Of a stretch of DNA of 14,357 nucleotides, positions 1-6,936 are shown piece by piece. Location: positions 1 through 14,357 of the forward strand of contig DAJY01000010.1 of the NCBI GenBank assembly GCA_002499015.1. The letters run 5' to 3'. Each line of letters begins with the position of its first letter. Position 1 is the first letter of the stretch. The notes under the pieces were generated by a model that did no database searches, was not told the origin of the DNA, and worked only from the letters and a program-made list of their open reading frames with translations. The position numbers and the translations under genes were made by a program. The stretch comes from Euryarchaeota archaeon UBA242 (GTDB taxonomy: Archaea; Thermoplasmatota; Poseidoniia; Poseidoniales; Poseidoniaceae).

Positions 1-2
1 GG

Positions 3-953
3 GTTTCTCAATCGGTAGTAACCCTTGAGGAAACCGATCACCTCTTGTTGTTATTCTTTGGATTAACAGTACTCGCTGGAGTTGGTTTAATGGGAAGAAG
101 CGACCTTGGTGTTCGTATTCCAAACGCATTGGAAGGTGTGATTTACCTTTTCGCGTTCGACAGAATCTTAGCATTATTAGTTGGTGGAGAGGTTCCAATT
201 CCATTCCAAACCGACCCGTTTGCTTACTCAGGAGCGCTGTCTTGGACAATTCCATTACTGGTTTTAGAAATTCTAATTTTAGCAGCGGTGGTATTGTTCG
301 ATTGGGTGGAAGCACAACGCCTATCGCGAGGACTTCCAGACCATAGAGGTGCAGCAGGACGCAGTTCTTGGGTAGTGATGGCCTCATTACTATCATTCGG
401 ACCAGCGGGTATTGTAGCGGTAATATTTACAATTCGCAGAGGAGTAAATTGGACTCAACCAGCAGCCGCTTTAATCGCATGGCTAATGGCCCCATTGGTA
501 CTCTTTTCCACTTTGTTTTGGCTACCTGAGTTGCTTTCACAACCAAATCAATTTGAATTATCGAATATCGCCTTAACATTTGGAATATTTTCGATTGCTT
601 TCACAGCATGGTCGGTTGTTTCTAGGCAAGGACTTTGGTTAACATCAGGACTTTGGGCCAGCCATCTGCTAATTTTGCCAGCAGTATTTGCAATGGGCAG
701 TTTACTATTCATCATAACAGCGGCATTCTGTCTCAGTACTGCAGCATGGGTAAGTGGAATCCTAACTTTAAGAAAAGGTTGGAGAGTTATTGGTGCTGCA
801 GATTTAGTTCTCGGAATATTATTCGGTGGAATTTTGTTCATTTCAGGGGCTGGAATCGGAGCGATTCTCATCGTACTGTTTGGTTCAGCCGTATTACTTG
901 GGACCGTTACATACCTAACTCAAACATATGAAGGACATCTTGCTGAAGATTGA
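3..953 (+). CDS. Polytopic membrane protein, 5'-truncated by the window edge
   Basis: The frame is open to the left edge: residues encoded before the first possible start (TTG at 45) continue the same frame without a stop, so the gene begins outside the window and 3 is simply the first in-frame codon. The visible part is about 316 residues and dominated by hydrophobic stretches, which I count as nine to ten predicted transmembrane helices. Short charged loops separate them, for example the one carrying DWVEAQRLSRGLPDHRG between helices 3 and 4 and an RRG loop after helix 4. The C-terminus (YEGHLAED) is short and acidic. No catalytic or transporter signature is recognisable, and I cannot name the family. 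The gene converges on the glmM-like gene with only 2 nt between the stop codons, so there is no room for a separate terminator. Confidence 0.8.
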   Translation, partial: VSQSVVTLEETDHLLLLFFGLTVLAGVGLMGRSDLGVRIPNALEGVIYLFAFDRILALLVGGEVPIPFQTDPFAYSGALSWTIPLLVLEILILAAVVLFDWVEAQRLSRGLPDHRGAAGRSSWVVMASLLSFGPAGIVAVIFTIRRGVNWTQPAAALIAWLMAPLVLFSTLFWLPELLSQPNQFELSNIALTFGIFSIAFTAWSVVSRQGLWLTSGLWASHLLILPAVFAMGSLLFIITAAFCLSTAAWVSGILTLRKGWRVIGAADLVLGILFGGILFISGAGIGAILIVLFGSAVLLGTVTYLTQTYEGHLAED

Positions 954-955
954 TT

Positions 956-2593
956 TCACAAGCGCATATTAGCGCCAAGAACACTCGCTATCTCATCGAG
1001 GATTGTTTCCATTCCGCTATGATCTAAGCCGATTCCCAATCGCAATGAAATACTAATTTTAGCCTGAGTTCCAGAATTACGAACTCCGAGAGAAAGAGGA
1101 CAATCGTTCAATGAAGCTTCGATTAACATTAGGTTTTCTTCACCTGCTAAACCATGTCTATTCCAATGAGTTAATTCACCGAGTTGATTTAATTGGTTGA
1201 AAGCAATATCGGCAATAGTATCGGATAATTGGTTTTTACCATCCCATAGATTTCTGTCAACATTTGAAACTGAGATACGCTTTTTCCAACCTCTAACCAT
1301 CTCATTATTTCCAACACAAGATTTTGCCAACAAATATGAAACAAGTGTTGCCGCGCCATCTCCAACCAAAGACCAATGATTTTCTAAAAGTGGATGAGGG
1401 CTAGGTAATACAACATGCCCCGAATCCTCTACACCGAATAATTTCGGCATTTTCTCCCCTAGCAAACCATCGCCGCGTAATTCAACACTAAGCCATCTGT
1501 CTCCAACAGCAGTTTCGCTAGTTTTAATTTCTAATCCTGGACAAGGATTGCTCAGCAATGCTAAATCAGATTCAATACTTGCTGCTAAATGCCATTGACA
1601 ATTTGGATTATTACGTGCAGCAGCCTTTAGCAACAAATCTGCAATGGCATCACCGTCTACAACTTTGTAGCCAGTTTCAGTTGCTTCAATTATCAAACAT
1701 CTATCACCATCACCGTCCAATGCTGCGCCAACAATAGTTCCGATAGGAGCATGTTGGACATTTCTTAGCAGTAAGTGAGATTCATTGTTGGCTTCATCGA
1801 TTGTCCAAGTATCGGTTGGTGATAATTCTCCAGCACCACAACCCTCATTCATTGCAGATGCATCTTGACTTACTTCTTTACTATTGATTCCACATTCACC
1901 TAACCATGTTGCAAGCCAGGTTGATGGCGCTCCTTTTGAACAATCTAGTAGCAAAGGGTCAGCGATATTAGCATGGGATAGAGACTGACCAAAATCACCC
2001 CATCCTTGCATTCGCTTAGAAAGCCATTGTGGGTGTTGCTGTTGAGCCCAATTTCCCCCATCACTTAGATCAACATCTGCATTAGAGAAATTATCCCGGT
2101 CTATATCATCAATTTCTCTTTCTTCTTGCGCTAATGCTTCTGCAATTAGCGTAATTTCATCTTCTACTTGTGGACTCGTTTTGTATCCTTGATTATCAAA
2201 TACTTTGATTCCTGAATCAGATACTGGATTGTGGGATGCAGTGATCATACAACCAATCCTTGCATTATTTTGCAGAATTGAATAATGTAGGAATGGAGTT
2301 GAACAAATGCCGATATGAGTTACTGAACAACCTGCAAGACGCAGACCGAGTGTCAGACTTGCAACTAATTCTTCATTACAAGGACGTTGGTCCCAGCCAA
2401 TTACTACATTTGCTCCTTGTCCAGGCATTGTATCGCTAATTCTTGCTAATGATTCTCCAACCAATCTCATCAAAGTTGAACAGATTACTCTCTCATCGTG
2501 GAGAGCAGCAATGGCAAGTTTTTCCGATGAACTTGGGGCAACAAATTTTCCACGAATACCATCGGTTCCAAATAATCGTCTGACTTTTGCCAT
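956..2593 (-). CDS. glmM: Phosphoglucosamine mutase-like phosphohexomutase (GlmM/PMM-PGM family)
   Basis: Alpha-D-phosphohexomutase, predicted to interconvert glucosamine-6-P and glucosamine-1-P in UDP-GlcNAc synthesis. All four family signatures are visible in the 545-residue product: N-terminal RLFGTDGIRG at 6-15, the phosphoserine loop TASHNP at 118-123 (Ser120), the metal loop DGDGDR at 293-298, the sugar-binding GVEDSGH at 387-393 and the phosphate-binding RNSGTQ at 505-510. The last is usually SGTE, so Gln replaces Glu. The protein is about 100 residues longer than a typical GlmM. Much of the extra length lies between the active-site Ser and the metal loop (roughly 155-285), an acidic, Trp-rich stretch. 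The frame is open to 2698, but that would overlap the upstream gene. The start at 2593 puts the GTDGIRG motif at its usual place and has GGTGA just upstream; 2614 is an alternative. The upstream neighbour is a GlmU-C-like acetyltransferase, which supports the glucosamine assignment, although phosphomannomutase activity cannot be excluded. Confidence 0.88.
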   Translation of the reverse strand: MAKVRRLFGTDGIRGKFVAPSSSEKLAIAALHDERVICSTLMRLVGESLARISDTMPGQGANVVIGWDQRPCNEELVASLTLGLRLAGCSVTHIGICSTPFLHYSILQNNARIGCMITASHNPVSDSGIKVFDNQGYKTSPQVEDEITLIAEALAQEEREIDDIDRDNFSNADVDLSDGGNWAQQQHPQWLSKRMQGWGDFGQSLSHANIADPLLLDCSKGAPSTWLATWLGECGINSKEVSQDASAMNEGCGAGELSPTDTWTIDEANNESHLLLRNVQHAPIGTIVGAALDGDGDRCLIIEATETGYKVVDGDAIADLLLKAAARNNPNCQWHLAASIESDLALLSNPCPGLEIKTSETAVGDRWLSVELRGDGLLGEKMPKLFGVEDSGHVVLPSPHPLLENHWSLVGDGAATLVSYLLAKSCVGNNEMVRGWKKRISVSNVDRNLWDGKNQLSDTIADIAFNQLNQLGELTHWNRHGLAGEENLMLIEASLNDCPLSLGVRNSGTQAKISISLRLGIGLDHSGMETILDEIASVLGANMRL

Positions 2594-2618
2594 AGAATCA
2601 CCAACATATATCATAGAT

Positions 2619-3314
2619 TTAGGAATGGTTTGCAGATTGGTGGATTCCTGTAATTGTTGAATTAGCAGCAACCATACTATTTGGCCCCAATACAACACCT
2701 GGATTGGTTACACTATTGCATCCAAGTTGGCAACCTTCGCCTAAAATAGCGCCGAACTTACGCAATCCAGTCCCTATTCGTTCACCGTTTAATCGAGTAA
2801 ATACTTCAGCACCATCATTTCTAAGATTGCTTAGTTTTACACCAGCACCGAGATTAACAGAACTACCTAAAATTGAATCTCCAACATAATTGAAATGTGG
2901 TGCCTTAGCGCCGGGTAATAGAATTGAATGTTTTACTTCAGAACAATGTCCAACAACTGCATCGCGACAAATCCACGAGTTTTGTCGAATGTAAGCACCA
3001 TGACGAATTTGCGCATTGGCCCCAATATAGCAAGGGCCAATTATATGAGTTCCAGATTCAATAATAGCACTTGGTTCAATGAAAATAACACCATTGGAAT
3101 CATCAAATGTTGCCGGACATTCACTTAAATCAAGGCTCTCTTGTCCACTACAACGGTTTATTAATTCCAGTAATTGAGTTTTCAAACAGAGTTCTCCACT
3201 CGGTTCAAGAATATGCCAAACCGGCTGGTATTGGGAAAAGAACGGAGTTGTTTTTTCCGACTCATCAAGACTTGGAAAAAGTACCTTGGCCGTAGTAACA
3301 TCAGGCCATTGCAT
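2619..3314 (-). CDS. Left-handed beta-helix acyltransferase, GlmU C-terminal-domain-like
   Basis: Predicted to acetylate glucosamine-1-phosphate with acetyl-CoA, the second chemical step towards UDP-GlcNAc. Residues 80-231 form hexapeptide repeats (IIxxGTxIIGPCYIGANA-like turns) of a left-handed parallel beta-helix. Residues 139-157 carry PHFNYVGDSILGSSVNLGAG, closely resembling the GlmU active-site segment GHLTYLGDAEIG...NIGAG, so His140 aligns with the GlmU catalytic histidine and Tyr143 with its partner. The N-terminal 80 residues are a short cap. The nucleotidyltransferase domain of bifunctional GlmU (GxGTRM loop) is absent, so uridylylation must be done elsewhere. The stop lies 25 nt before the chosen glmM start on the same strand, so the pair is probably co-transcribed. 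The ATG at 3314 is the first in frame. A sugar-nucleotide-linked acetyltransferase with another substrate is the main alternative. Confidence 0.82.
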   Translation of the reverse strand: MQWPDVTTAKVLFPSLDESEKTTPFFSQYQPVWHILEPSGELCLKTQLLELINRCSGQESLDLSECPATFDDSNGVIFIEPSAIIESGTHIIGPCYIGANAQIRHGAYIRQNSWICRDAVVGHCSEVKHSILLPGAKAPHFNYVGDSILGSSVNLGAGVKLSNLRNDGAEVFTRLNGERIGTGLRKFGAILGEGCQLGCNSVTNPGVVLGPNSMVAANSTITGIHQSANHS

Positions 3315-3352
3315 AAGCAGCCCTAAGGGTTAATCTTCAAAGAACTTGGTAT

Positions 3353-3634
3353 TCAAACAGCCGCCAAGTGATAGATTCTCTTTCCTGTACTATTGTCCAA
3401 CTTGAATCCGACTATATTGGCCAAGTATCTTGGTATGAATAAGCCAATTTTACGAGTGGTTAATCCATGATTTCTCATTCTTTTTTCATTTGAAAGGAAA
3501 CTGACAATATCAGCTGCACAACAGCCTGGTGAATCACCGATATACTCAATGATCTCAAGTTTTAATCGATTTAATCTCGCTTCCTTTTGTGAACCTTTTC
3601 CTCTCATCTTAATCAATATATATTGTGTCATCAA
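3353..3634 (-). CDS. Small basic protein, predicted winged-helix DNA-binding
   Basis: A 93-residue basic protein. Residues 20-75 read as alpha-helices followed by a possible beta-wing: an LKLEIIEYIGDSPGCCAADIVSFLS segment, then TTRKIGLFIPRYL (candidate recognition helix), then GFKLDNSTGKRIYHL (candidate wing). This is the helix-turn-helix-wing order, but I recognise no named family. Starts at 3634, 3631 and 3607 are all possible; the last gives an 84-residue protein beginning MRGKGSQ. It sits 38 nt upstream of the beta-helix acetyltransferase on the same strand and is divergent from the PI-PLC-like lipoprotein, with a perfect inverted repeat between them. A local regulatory role is therefore plausible but is inference only. 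Confidence 0.6.
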   Translation of the reverse strand: MMTQYILIKMRGKGSQKEARLNRLKLEIIEYIGDSPGCCAADIVSFLSNEKRMRNHGLTTRKIGLFIPRYLANIVGFKLDNSTGKRIYHLAAV

Positions 3635-3650
3635 TAGTATATTAGTAAAG

Positions 3651-3676
3651 CAAGGGGTATGCCGAGGGACCCCTTG
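3651..3676. promoter_or_regulatory. Perfect 8-bp-arm inverted repeat in a divergent intergenic region
   Basis: The arms CAAGGGGT (3651-3658) and ACCCCTTG (3669-3676) are exact reverse complements separated by 10 nt, in the short space between the divergent winged-helix gene and the lipoprotein gene. It could be a protein-binding dyad (half-site centres 18 bp apart) or a hairpin in a leader RNA. No T-tract follows on either strand, so it does not look like a terminator. Confidence 0.5.
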
Positions 3677-3728
3677 AAAATGCCATACTACCGACGCATT
3701 GATGCTCTCTTGTATGTTGGCATCTTAC

Positions 3729-4682
3729 ATGCGAAAAGGTCCAGCGGTAGTAGTCGTGACCTTCATTTTAATATTTTCAGGTTGTATTGCACCGACAGGT
3801 GACACGCTTTCTATGAATCAACCCCAAGAGCCAGAACTTCCCTCTGAACCCTGTAATGGTTTACTTATTCTCTGCTTACGAACTTATGATAATGTGACAT
3901 TTCCAGAAACACATAACGCCTTTTCAACCCACCAAGATGGAATTTATTATCCAGCCAGTAACCATCAAACTGGACTTGATGCGCAATGGAATGCTGGAAT
4001 GAGGGCTTTCATGATAGATACACATTACGAGAATCTCGGTGATGAACGCGTTGAAACAGTTCGATTATGTCATGGAGATGATGACCGAGGATTCAGTCCT
4101 TGCACTTATGGAAATATTGATTCGGTCAATTGGCTAACCAACTTACATGATAAAATGGAACAGAATCCTCGCGATGTGGTCACTCTTTTGGTTGAAAATT
4201 ATGTTCAAGTTGAACATCTTAAAGCGGTGTTTGAACTTTCACAATTATACGAGAAAACTTACATTCACCAAGCGAATAGTGCTTGGCCAACATTGCAAGA
4301 ATTGATTGAGCAAAACACTACTTTGGTTGTATTTTGGGAGCAGGGTGAAGATGATTCACATCCTTGGATTCATGATTTCCTAACACATAGTTGGACGACC
4401 AATTACGCTGAACAAAACACCGAGGATATGAATTGTGATATCTTACGCGGCGATATTGAACAAGAAGTCTATCACATGAACAATTGGTTAAGAGGCCCTG
4501 CAGGATTATCTGACCCTTCGCGTGGAGATGAAGCAAACGATGTTGATTTCCTTATTGAACGGGCAAAGGAGTGTTGGCAACAACATGGCAAACGGCCAAC
4601 ATTTATCGCGGTCGACTGGTGGGAAGACGGCGATGTTGTAGCAGCGGCTAAAGCGATCAATGAACTTGAAGATTGGCAATAA
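3729..4682 (+). CDS. Secreted lipoprotein with PI-PLC X-like phosphodiesterase fold
   Basis: Predicted extracytoplasmic phosphodiesterase of the PLC-like TIM-barrel superfamily, anchored as a lipoprotein. Counted from the ATG at 3729, residues 1-18 are a signal peptide (MRKGP followed by a hydrophobic run) ending in FSGC, so Cys19 is the lipidation candidate. The catalytic landmarks of bacterial PI-PLC are visible: THNAF with His62, GMRAFMID with Arg92 and Asp97, and LCHGDD with His115 as the second catalytic histidine. Later beta-strands VVTLLVENY and FIAVDWW complete the barrel pattern. The frame also has starts at 3699 (TTG), 3702 and 3714, but 3729 gives the cleanest n-region. About 317 residues is the usual size for single-domain bacterial PI-PLC. 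The substrate is unknown; glycerophosphodiester or inositol lipids are possible. It converges on the acyltransferase gene with 29 nt between them. Confidence 0.82.
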   Translation: MRKGPAVVVVTFILIFSGCIAPTGDTLSMNQPQEPELPSEPCNGLLILCLRTYDNVTFPETHNAFSTHQDGIYYPASNHQTGLDAQWNAGMRAFMIDTHYENLGDERVETVRLCHGDDDRGFSPCTYGNIDSVNWLTNLHDKMEQNPRDVVTLLVENYVQVEHLKAVFELSQLYEKTYIHQANSAWPTLQELIEQNTTLVVFWEQGEDDSHPWIHDFLTHSWTTNYAEQNTEDMNCDILRGDIEQEVYHMNNWLRGPAGLSDPSRGDEANDVDFLIERAKECWQQHGKRPTFIAVDWWEDGDVVAAAKAINELEDWQ

Positions 4683-4711
4683 TTCCAAGCGGATCGAAAA
4701 TCCTCTTGAGA

Positions 4712-5869
4712 TTAATTGAACTTTCTCAACAAACCCTCTAAGGATATTTCGGAGATATATTTCTCATGTAAAATTGCTAAAGGTATCCAAATAGAAGTGT
4801 GAACGATAGTAAATAAAAAGGTAAGATAAACTCCAGAACGTGGTTGATTTTGCATTTCAAATGCAATAACTCCCAGTACTACAAAGTGCATGACATATAT
4901 CGTTAACGACAATCTTCCAGCTGGCTCCAGCCATGATAATCTTGTTCCACCCAACGGCTCTCCACCAGACATCTCATCTCCTTGTAATAATTTGAATAAA
5001 ATTATTACAAGAATAACTGAAGTAAATATGAATGGACTATTAGCGGGGAAAAATGTTAGAACTGCATTACCCGTTGTTAATGCCCAAGGTATATCGTTGT
5101 AAAATGAAAATACCATGCTCATCCCAATCAACACTAAACCAAATTTAACTATTTTTTTAGTCGATGCGTCTTCTCTATAATCTTCAATTAGAGTGCCGAG
5201 AACTATGAATGCTAACCAAGGTAATGCAGGGTAAGTTCCGTTTAGTAAAAGGCGAGCAATCCATTGTTCAAATCCTTGAGATGACACCCTTTCTACCCAA
5301 CTAAATCCTAAACCACTTAGATCTCCAATAATCAGTGGCGAAATTATCAACAATAGTAGTAGAAGGACTCTCTGGCCCTTCGTTATGAAGATTAAAGCTG
5401 GCCCTAGAAGAGTTGCCAATGCTAGCAATGTTAGCACTCCTGGAGTCATCCATTCGAAGCGACCTCCTCTTTCCAGCAATAGTGCAGAGTTAACAAATAA
5501 TTGGCATAACACTAGAATAGTGAATCGAGGAACAACCCAGCGCACCCAAGATGAAAAATCATTATTTTCAGATTCACTTCTCCTCTTTGCACTTGTATAC
5601 ATTGCCCATCCAGAGATTGTTACAAACAGTGGGGCAGCCATTCCCCCAATTGCTGCCGAGACAAATGCCAGTGGATGATCAATGGAAATTCCAGCGGGAG
5701 GAATGATTGCAGCAGTATGCACTTGAACCATGCAGAGTATTGCAATAGCACGAATCCGGTCGATATGCCTTAGTCTCACAACCTCTCCTCCTATTTGTTT
5801 GGGTAAAGGCGCAGACGATTGAACCCTTCGTGAGATATATGGGTCTATTGTATCATTGCTAATGGTCAC
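4712..5869 (-). CDS. HGSNAT/DUF1624-like membrane acyltransferase
   Basis: A 385-residue polytopic membrane protein with about ten predicted helices. After a 30-residue cytoplasmic tail, residues 31-51 read RLRHIDRIRAIAILCMVQVH, the N-terminal signature shared by heparan-alpha-glucosaminide N-acetyltransferase-like (DUF1624), DUF418 and acyltransferase-3 proteins, with His51 as the candidate catalytic residue. GGMAAPLFVTISGWAMY (75-91) is the second family motif. TYPALPWLAFIVLG (212-225) and AGRLSLTIYVMHFVV (317-331) resemble the later conserved helices of DUF1624/DUF418. Such proteins move acyl groups to sugars or lipids across the membrane; the substrate cannot be read here. The start is GTG at 5869, overlapping the stop of the upstream reductase gene in a GTGA arrangement, so translation is probably coupled and the two share a transcript. 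Confidence 0.75.
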   Translation of the reverse strand: MTISNDTIDPYISRRVQSSAPLPKQIGGEVVRLRHIDRIRAIAILCMVQVHTAAIIPPAGISIDHPLAFVSAAIGGMAAPLFVTISGWAMYTSAKRRSESENNDFSSWVRWVVPRFTILVLCQLFVNSALLLERGGRFEWMTPGVLTLLALATLLGPALIFITKGQRVLLLLLLIISPLIIGDLSGLGFSWVERVSSQGFEQWIARLLLNGTYPALPWLAFIVLGTLIEDYREDASTKKIVKFGLVLIGMSMVFSFYNDIPWALTTGNAVLTFFPANSPFIFTSVILVIILFKLLQGDEMSGGEPLGGTRLSWLEPAGRLSLTIYVMHFVVLGVIAFEMQNQPRSGVYLTFLFTIVHTSIWIPLAILHEKYISEISLEGLLRKFN

Positions 5870-6816
5870 TTTGTATGCGCACCTTCAAGGGGTCCGAGTG
5901 GAATGATTCTGAAGGTATTGAGACTCTGATGTGACCAGAAATAATGCGCCTTCATGTGATGCCAATGACAGGTTTCACGGACACCAGGTTGGTTGAGCAT
6001 TCGTTCAACAAATGCCTGTAAATTAGGATAATCAATGATTCGTCTAAGGTTACACTTGAAGTGAACTACGTAAACCAAATCAAAACGAACTAAGGTCGGG
6101 AACAGACAAATATCCGCTTCAGTAAGTTGCCCCTTGCCGGCACCTACTAACCATTCACGACCTTCTAGATGAGCCTCTAACTCATCAAGTCGGGCGAATA
6201 AGGCGGTAACTGCTTCATCATATGCAGATTGAGTTCGAGCGAAACCAGACTTGTATACACCATTGTTGACAGATTCATAGTTTGCATCTATCATGGCTTC
6301 AATATCCTGTTTTAGTTGTGATGGGCATAGTGTTGCACCATTACCTAAACCTGACTGAGCCAGTGTGTCGAGCATTCGAATTATTTCACTACTTTCGTTG
6401 TTGACAATGGTCTCGTGTTTCTTATCCCACAAGACAGGAACAGTTCCGATACTACCACTGGCACTCCAACCTTCAAAGGCTCGGTTGTAGACCCCCTCAA
6501 GATTATCTTCACCATTGATGGTATCAGCGCTTGCACCCTCCTCATCGGGATTGAATGACCAGGAGCCATCTGGATTCATACGCCAGTCAACCACATCGAC
6601 AGTAATGTGTTGTTCAAGTCCAAGTATGGCTCTTGTGATGAGAGTTCTGTGCGCCCAAGGGCATGCATGGGATATGTAGAGGTGATAACGATCACTTTCA
6701 ACATCAAAAGTTCCATCAACTTCAATAATGTCACGGAATTCACTTGATTTACGAATGAATTTTCCAGATTCAAAGGCCTTTGTCCATGCCCCTGCTTGCA
6801 CATCGGTTTGCTTCAT
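5866..6816 (-). CDS. Glutathionyl-hydroquinone reductase (Xi-class GST; YqjG/ECM4/PcpF family)
   Basis: Predicted to reduce glutathionyl-(hydro)quinones through an active-site cysteine. In the 316-residue product the thioredoxin-fold domain carries YISHACPWAHRTLI at 47-60, giving catalytic Cys52. GTVPVLW holds the cis-proline (Pro127), and NNESSEI at 140-146 is the glutathione-binding Glu-Ser. The helical domain has NNGVYKSGFA with the conserved Tyr188, then LTEADICLFPTLVRFD, and ends with HYFWSHQSLN (291-300), where the family usually has HYY. The frame is open to 6837, but the start at 6816 has a strong Shine-Dalgarno, GAGGAG at 6824-6829, seven nt away, and matches the usual family N-terminus. 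It is first in a pair with the membrane acyltransferase. Glutathione is rare in archaea, so the gene is either a bacterial acquisition or works with another thiol. Confidence 0.92.
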   Translation of the reverse strand: MKQTDVQAGAWTKAFESGKFIRKSSEFRDIIEVDGTFDVESDRYHLYISHACPWAHRTLITRAILGLEQHITVDVVDWRMNPDGSWSFNPDEEGASADTINGEDNLEGVYNRAFEGWSASGSIGTVPVLWDKKHETIVNNESSEIIRMLDTLAQSGLGNGATLCPSQLKQDIEAMIDANYESVNNGVYKSGFARTQSAYDEAVTALFARLDELEAHLEGREWLVGAGKGQLTEADICLFPTLVRFDLVYVVHFKCNLRRIIDYPNLQAFVERMLNQPGVRETCHWHHMKAHYFWSHQSLNTFRIIPLGPLEGAHTK

Positions 6817-6823
6817 ACCATTG

Positions 6824-6829
6824 CTCCTC
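6824..6829 (-). promoter_or_regulatory. Shine-Dalgarno site fixing the reductase start
   Basis: GAGGAG on the minus strand lies seven nt before the ATG at 6816. It lies inside the longer open frame that begins at 6837, which argues that 6816 rather than 6837 is the translation start. Confidence 0.6.
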
Positions 6830-6851
6830 ATCGTCATCTTATGAACAATGT

Positions 6852-6869
6852 AGTATCTAAAAAGATACT
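6852..6869. promoter_or_regulatory. Palindrome upstream of the reductase-acyltransferase operon
   Basis: AGTATCT (6852-6858) and AGATACT (6863-6869) are exact reverse complements around a 4-nt A-only spacer. The element is 36-53 nt upstream of the reductase ATG on the minus strand. The minus-strand TTTTTAGATA across its centre could serve as the TATA box, so a bound protein would block or set promoter use. A simple hairpin is the alternative. Confidence 0.45.
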
Positions 6870-6927
6870 TTCAAAGTAGTTATTCGGTACAGTTTCTCAG
6901 GAATATAGTTGATATACTGTGTGAAGG

Positions 6928-6933
6928 AAAAAA
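6928..6933 (-). terminator. Candidate T-tract terminator after the PKD gene
   Basis: On the minus strand a run of six T (6928-6933) follows within a few nt of the PKD gene's stop codon. Archaeal termination commonly occurs at such U-rich tracts without a hairpin. Short tracts like this also arise by chance. Confidence 0.35.
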
Positions 6934-6936
6934 TCA

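Noticed and set aside
2594..2698. 35-codon extension of the GlmM-like frame upstream of 2593
   Set aside because: It overlaps the end of the beta-helix gene and places extra residues before the family's N-terminal GTDGIRG motif.
3659..3802. A 47-codon plus-strand frame starting inside the palindrome spacer
   Set aside because: It overlaps the signal-peptide region of the lipoprotein in another frame and encodes no coherent hydrophobic or domain pattern.
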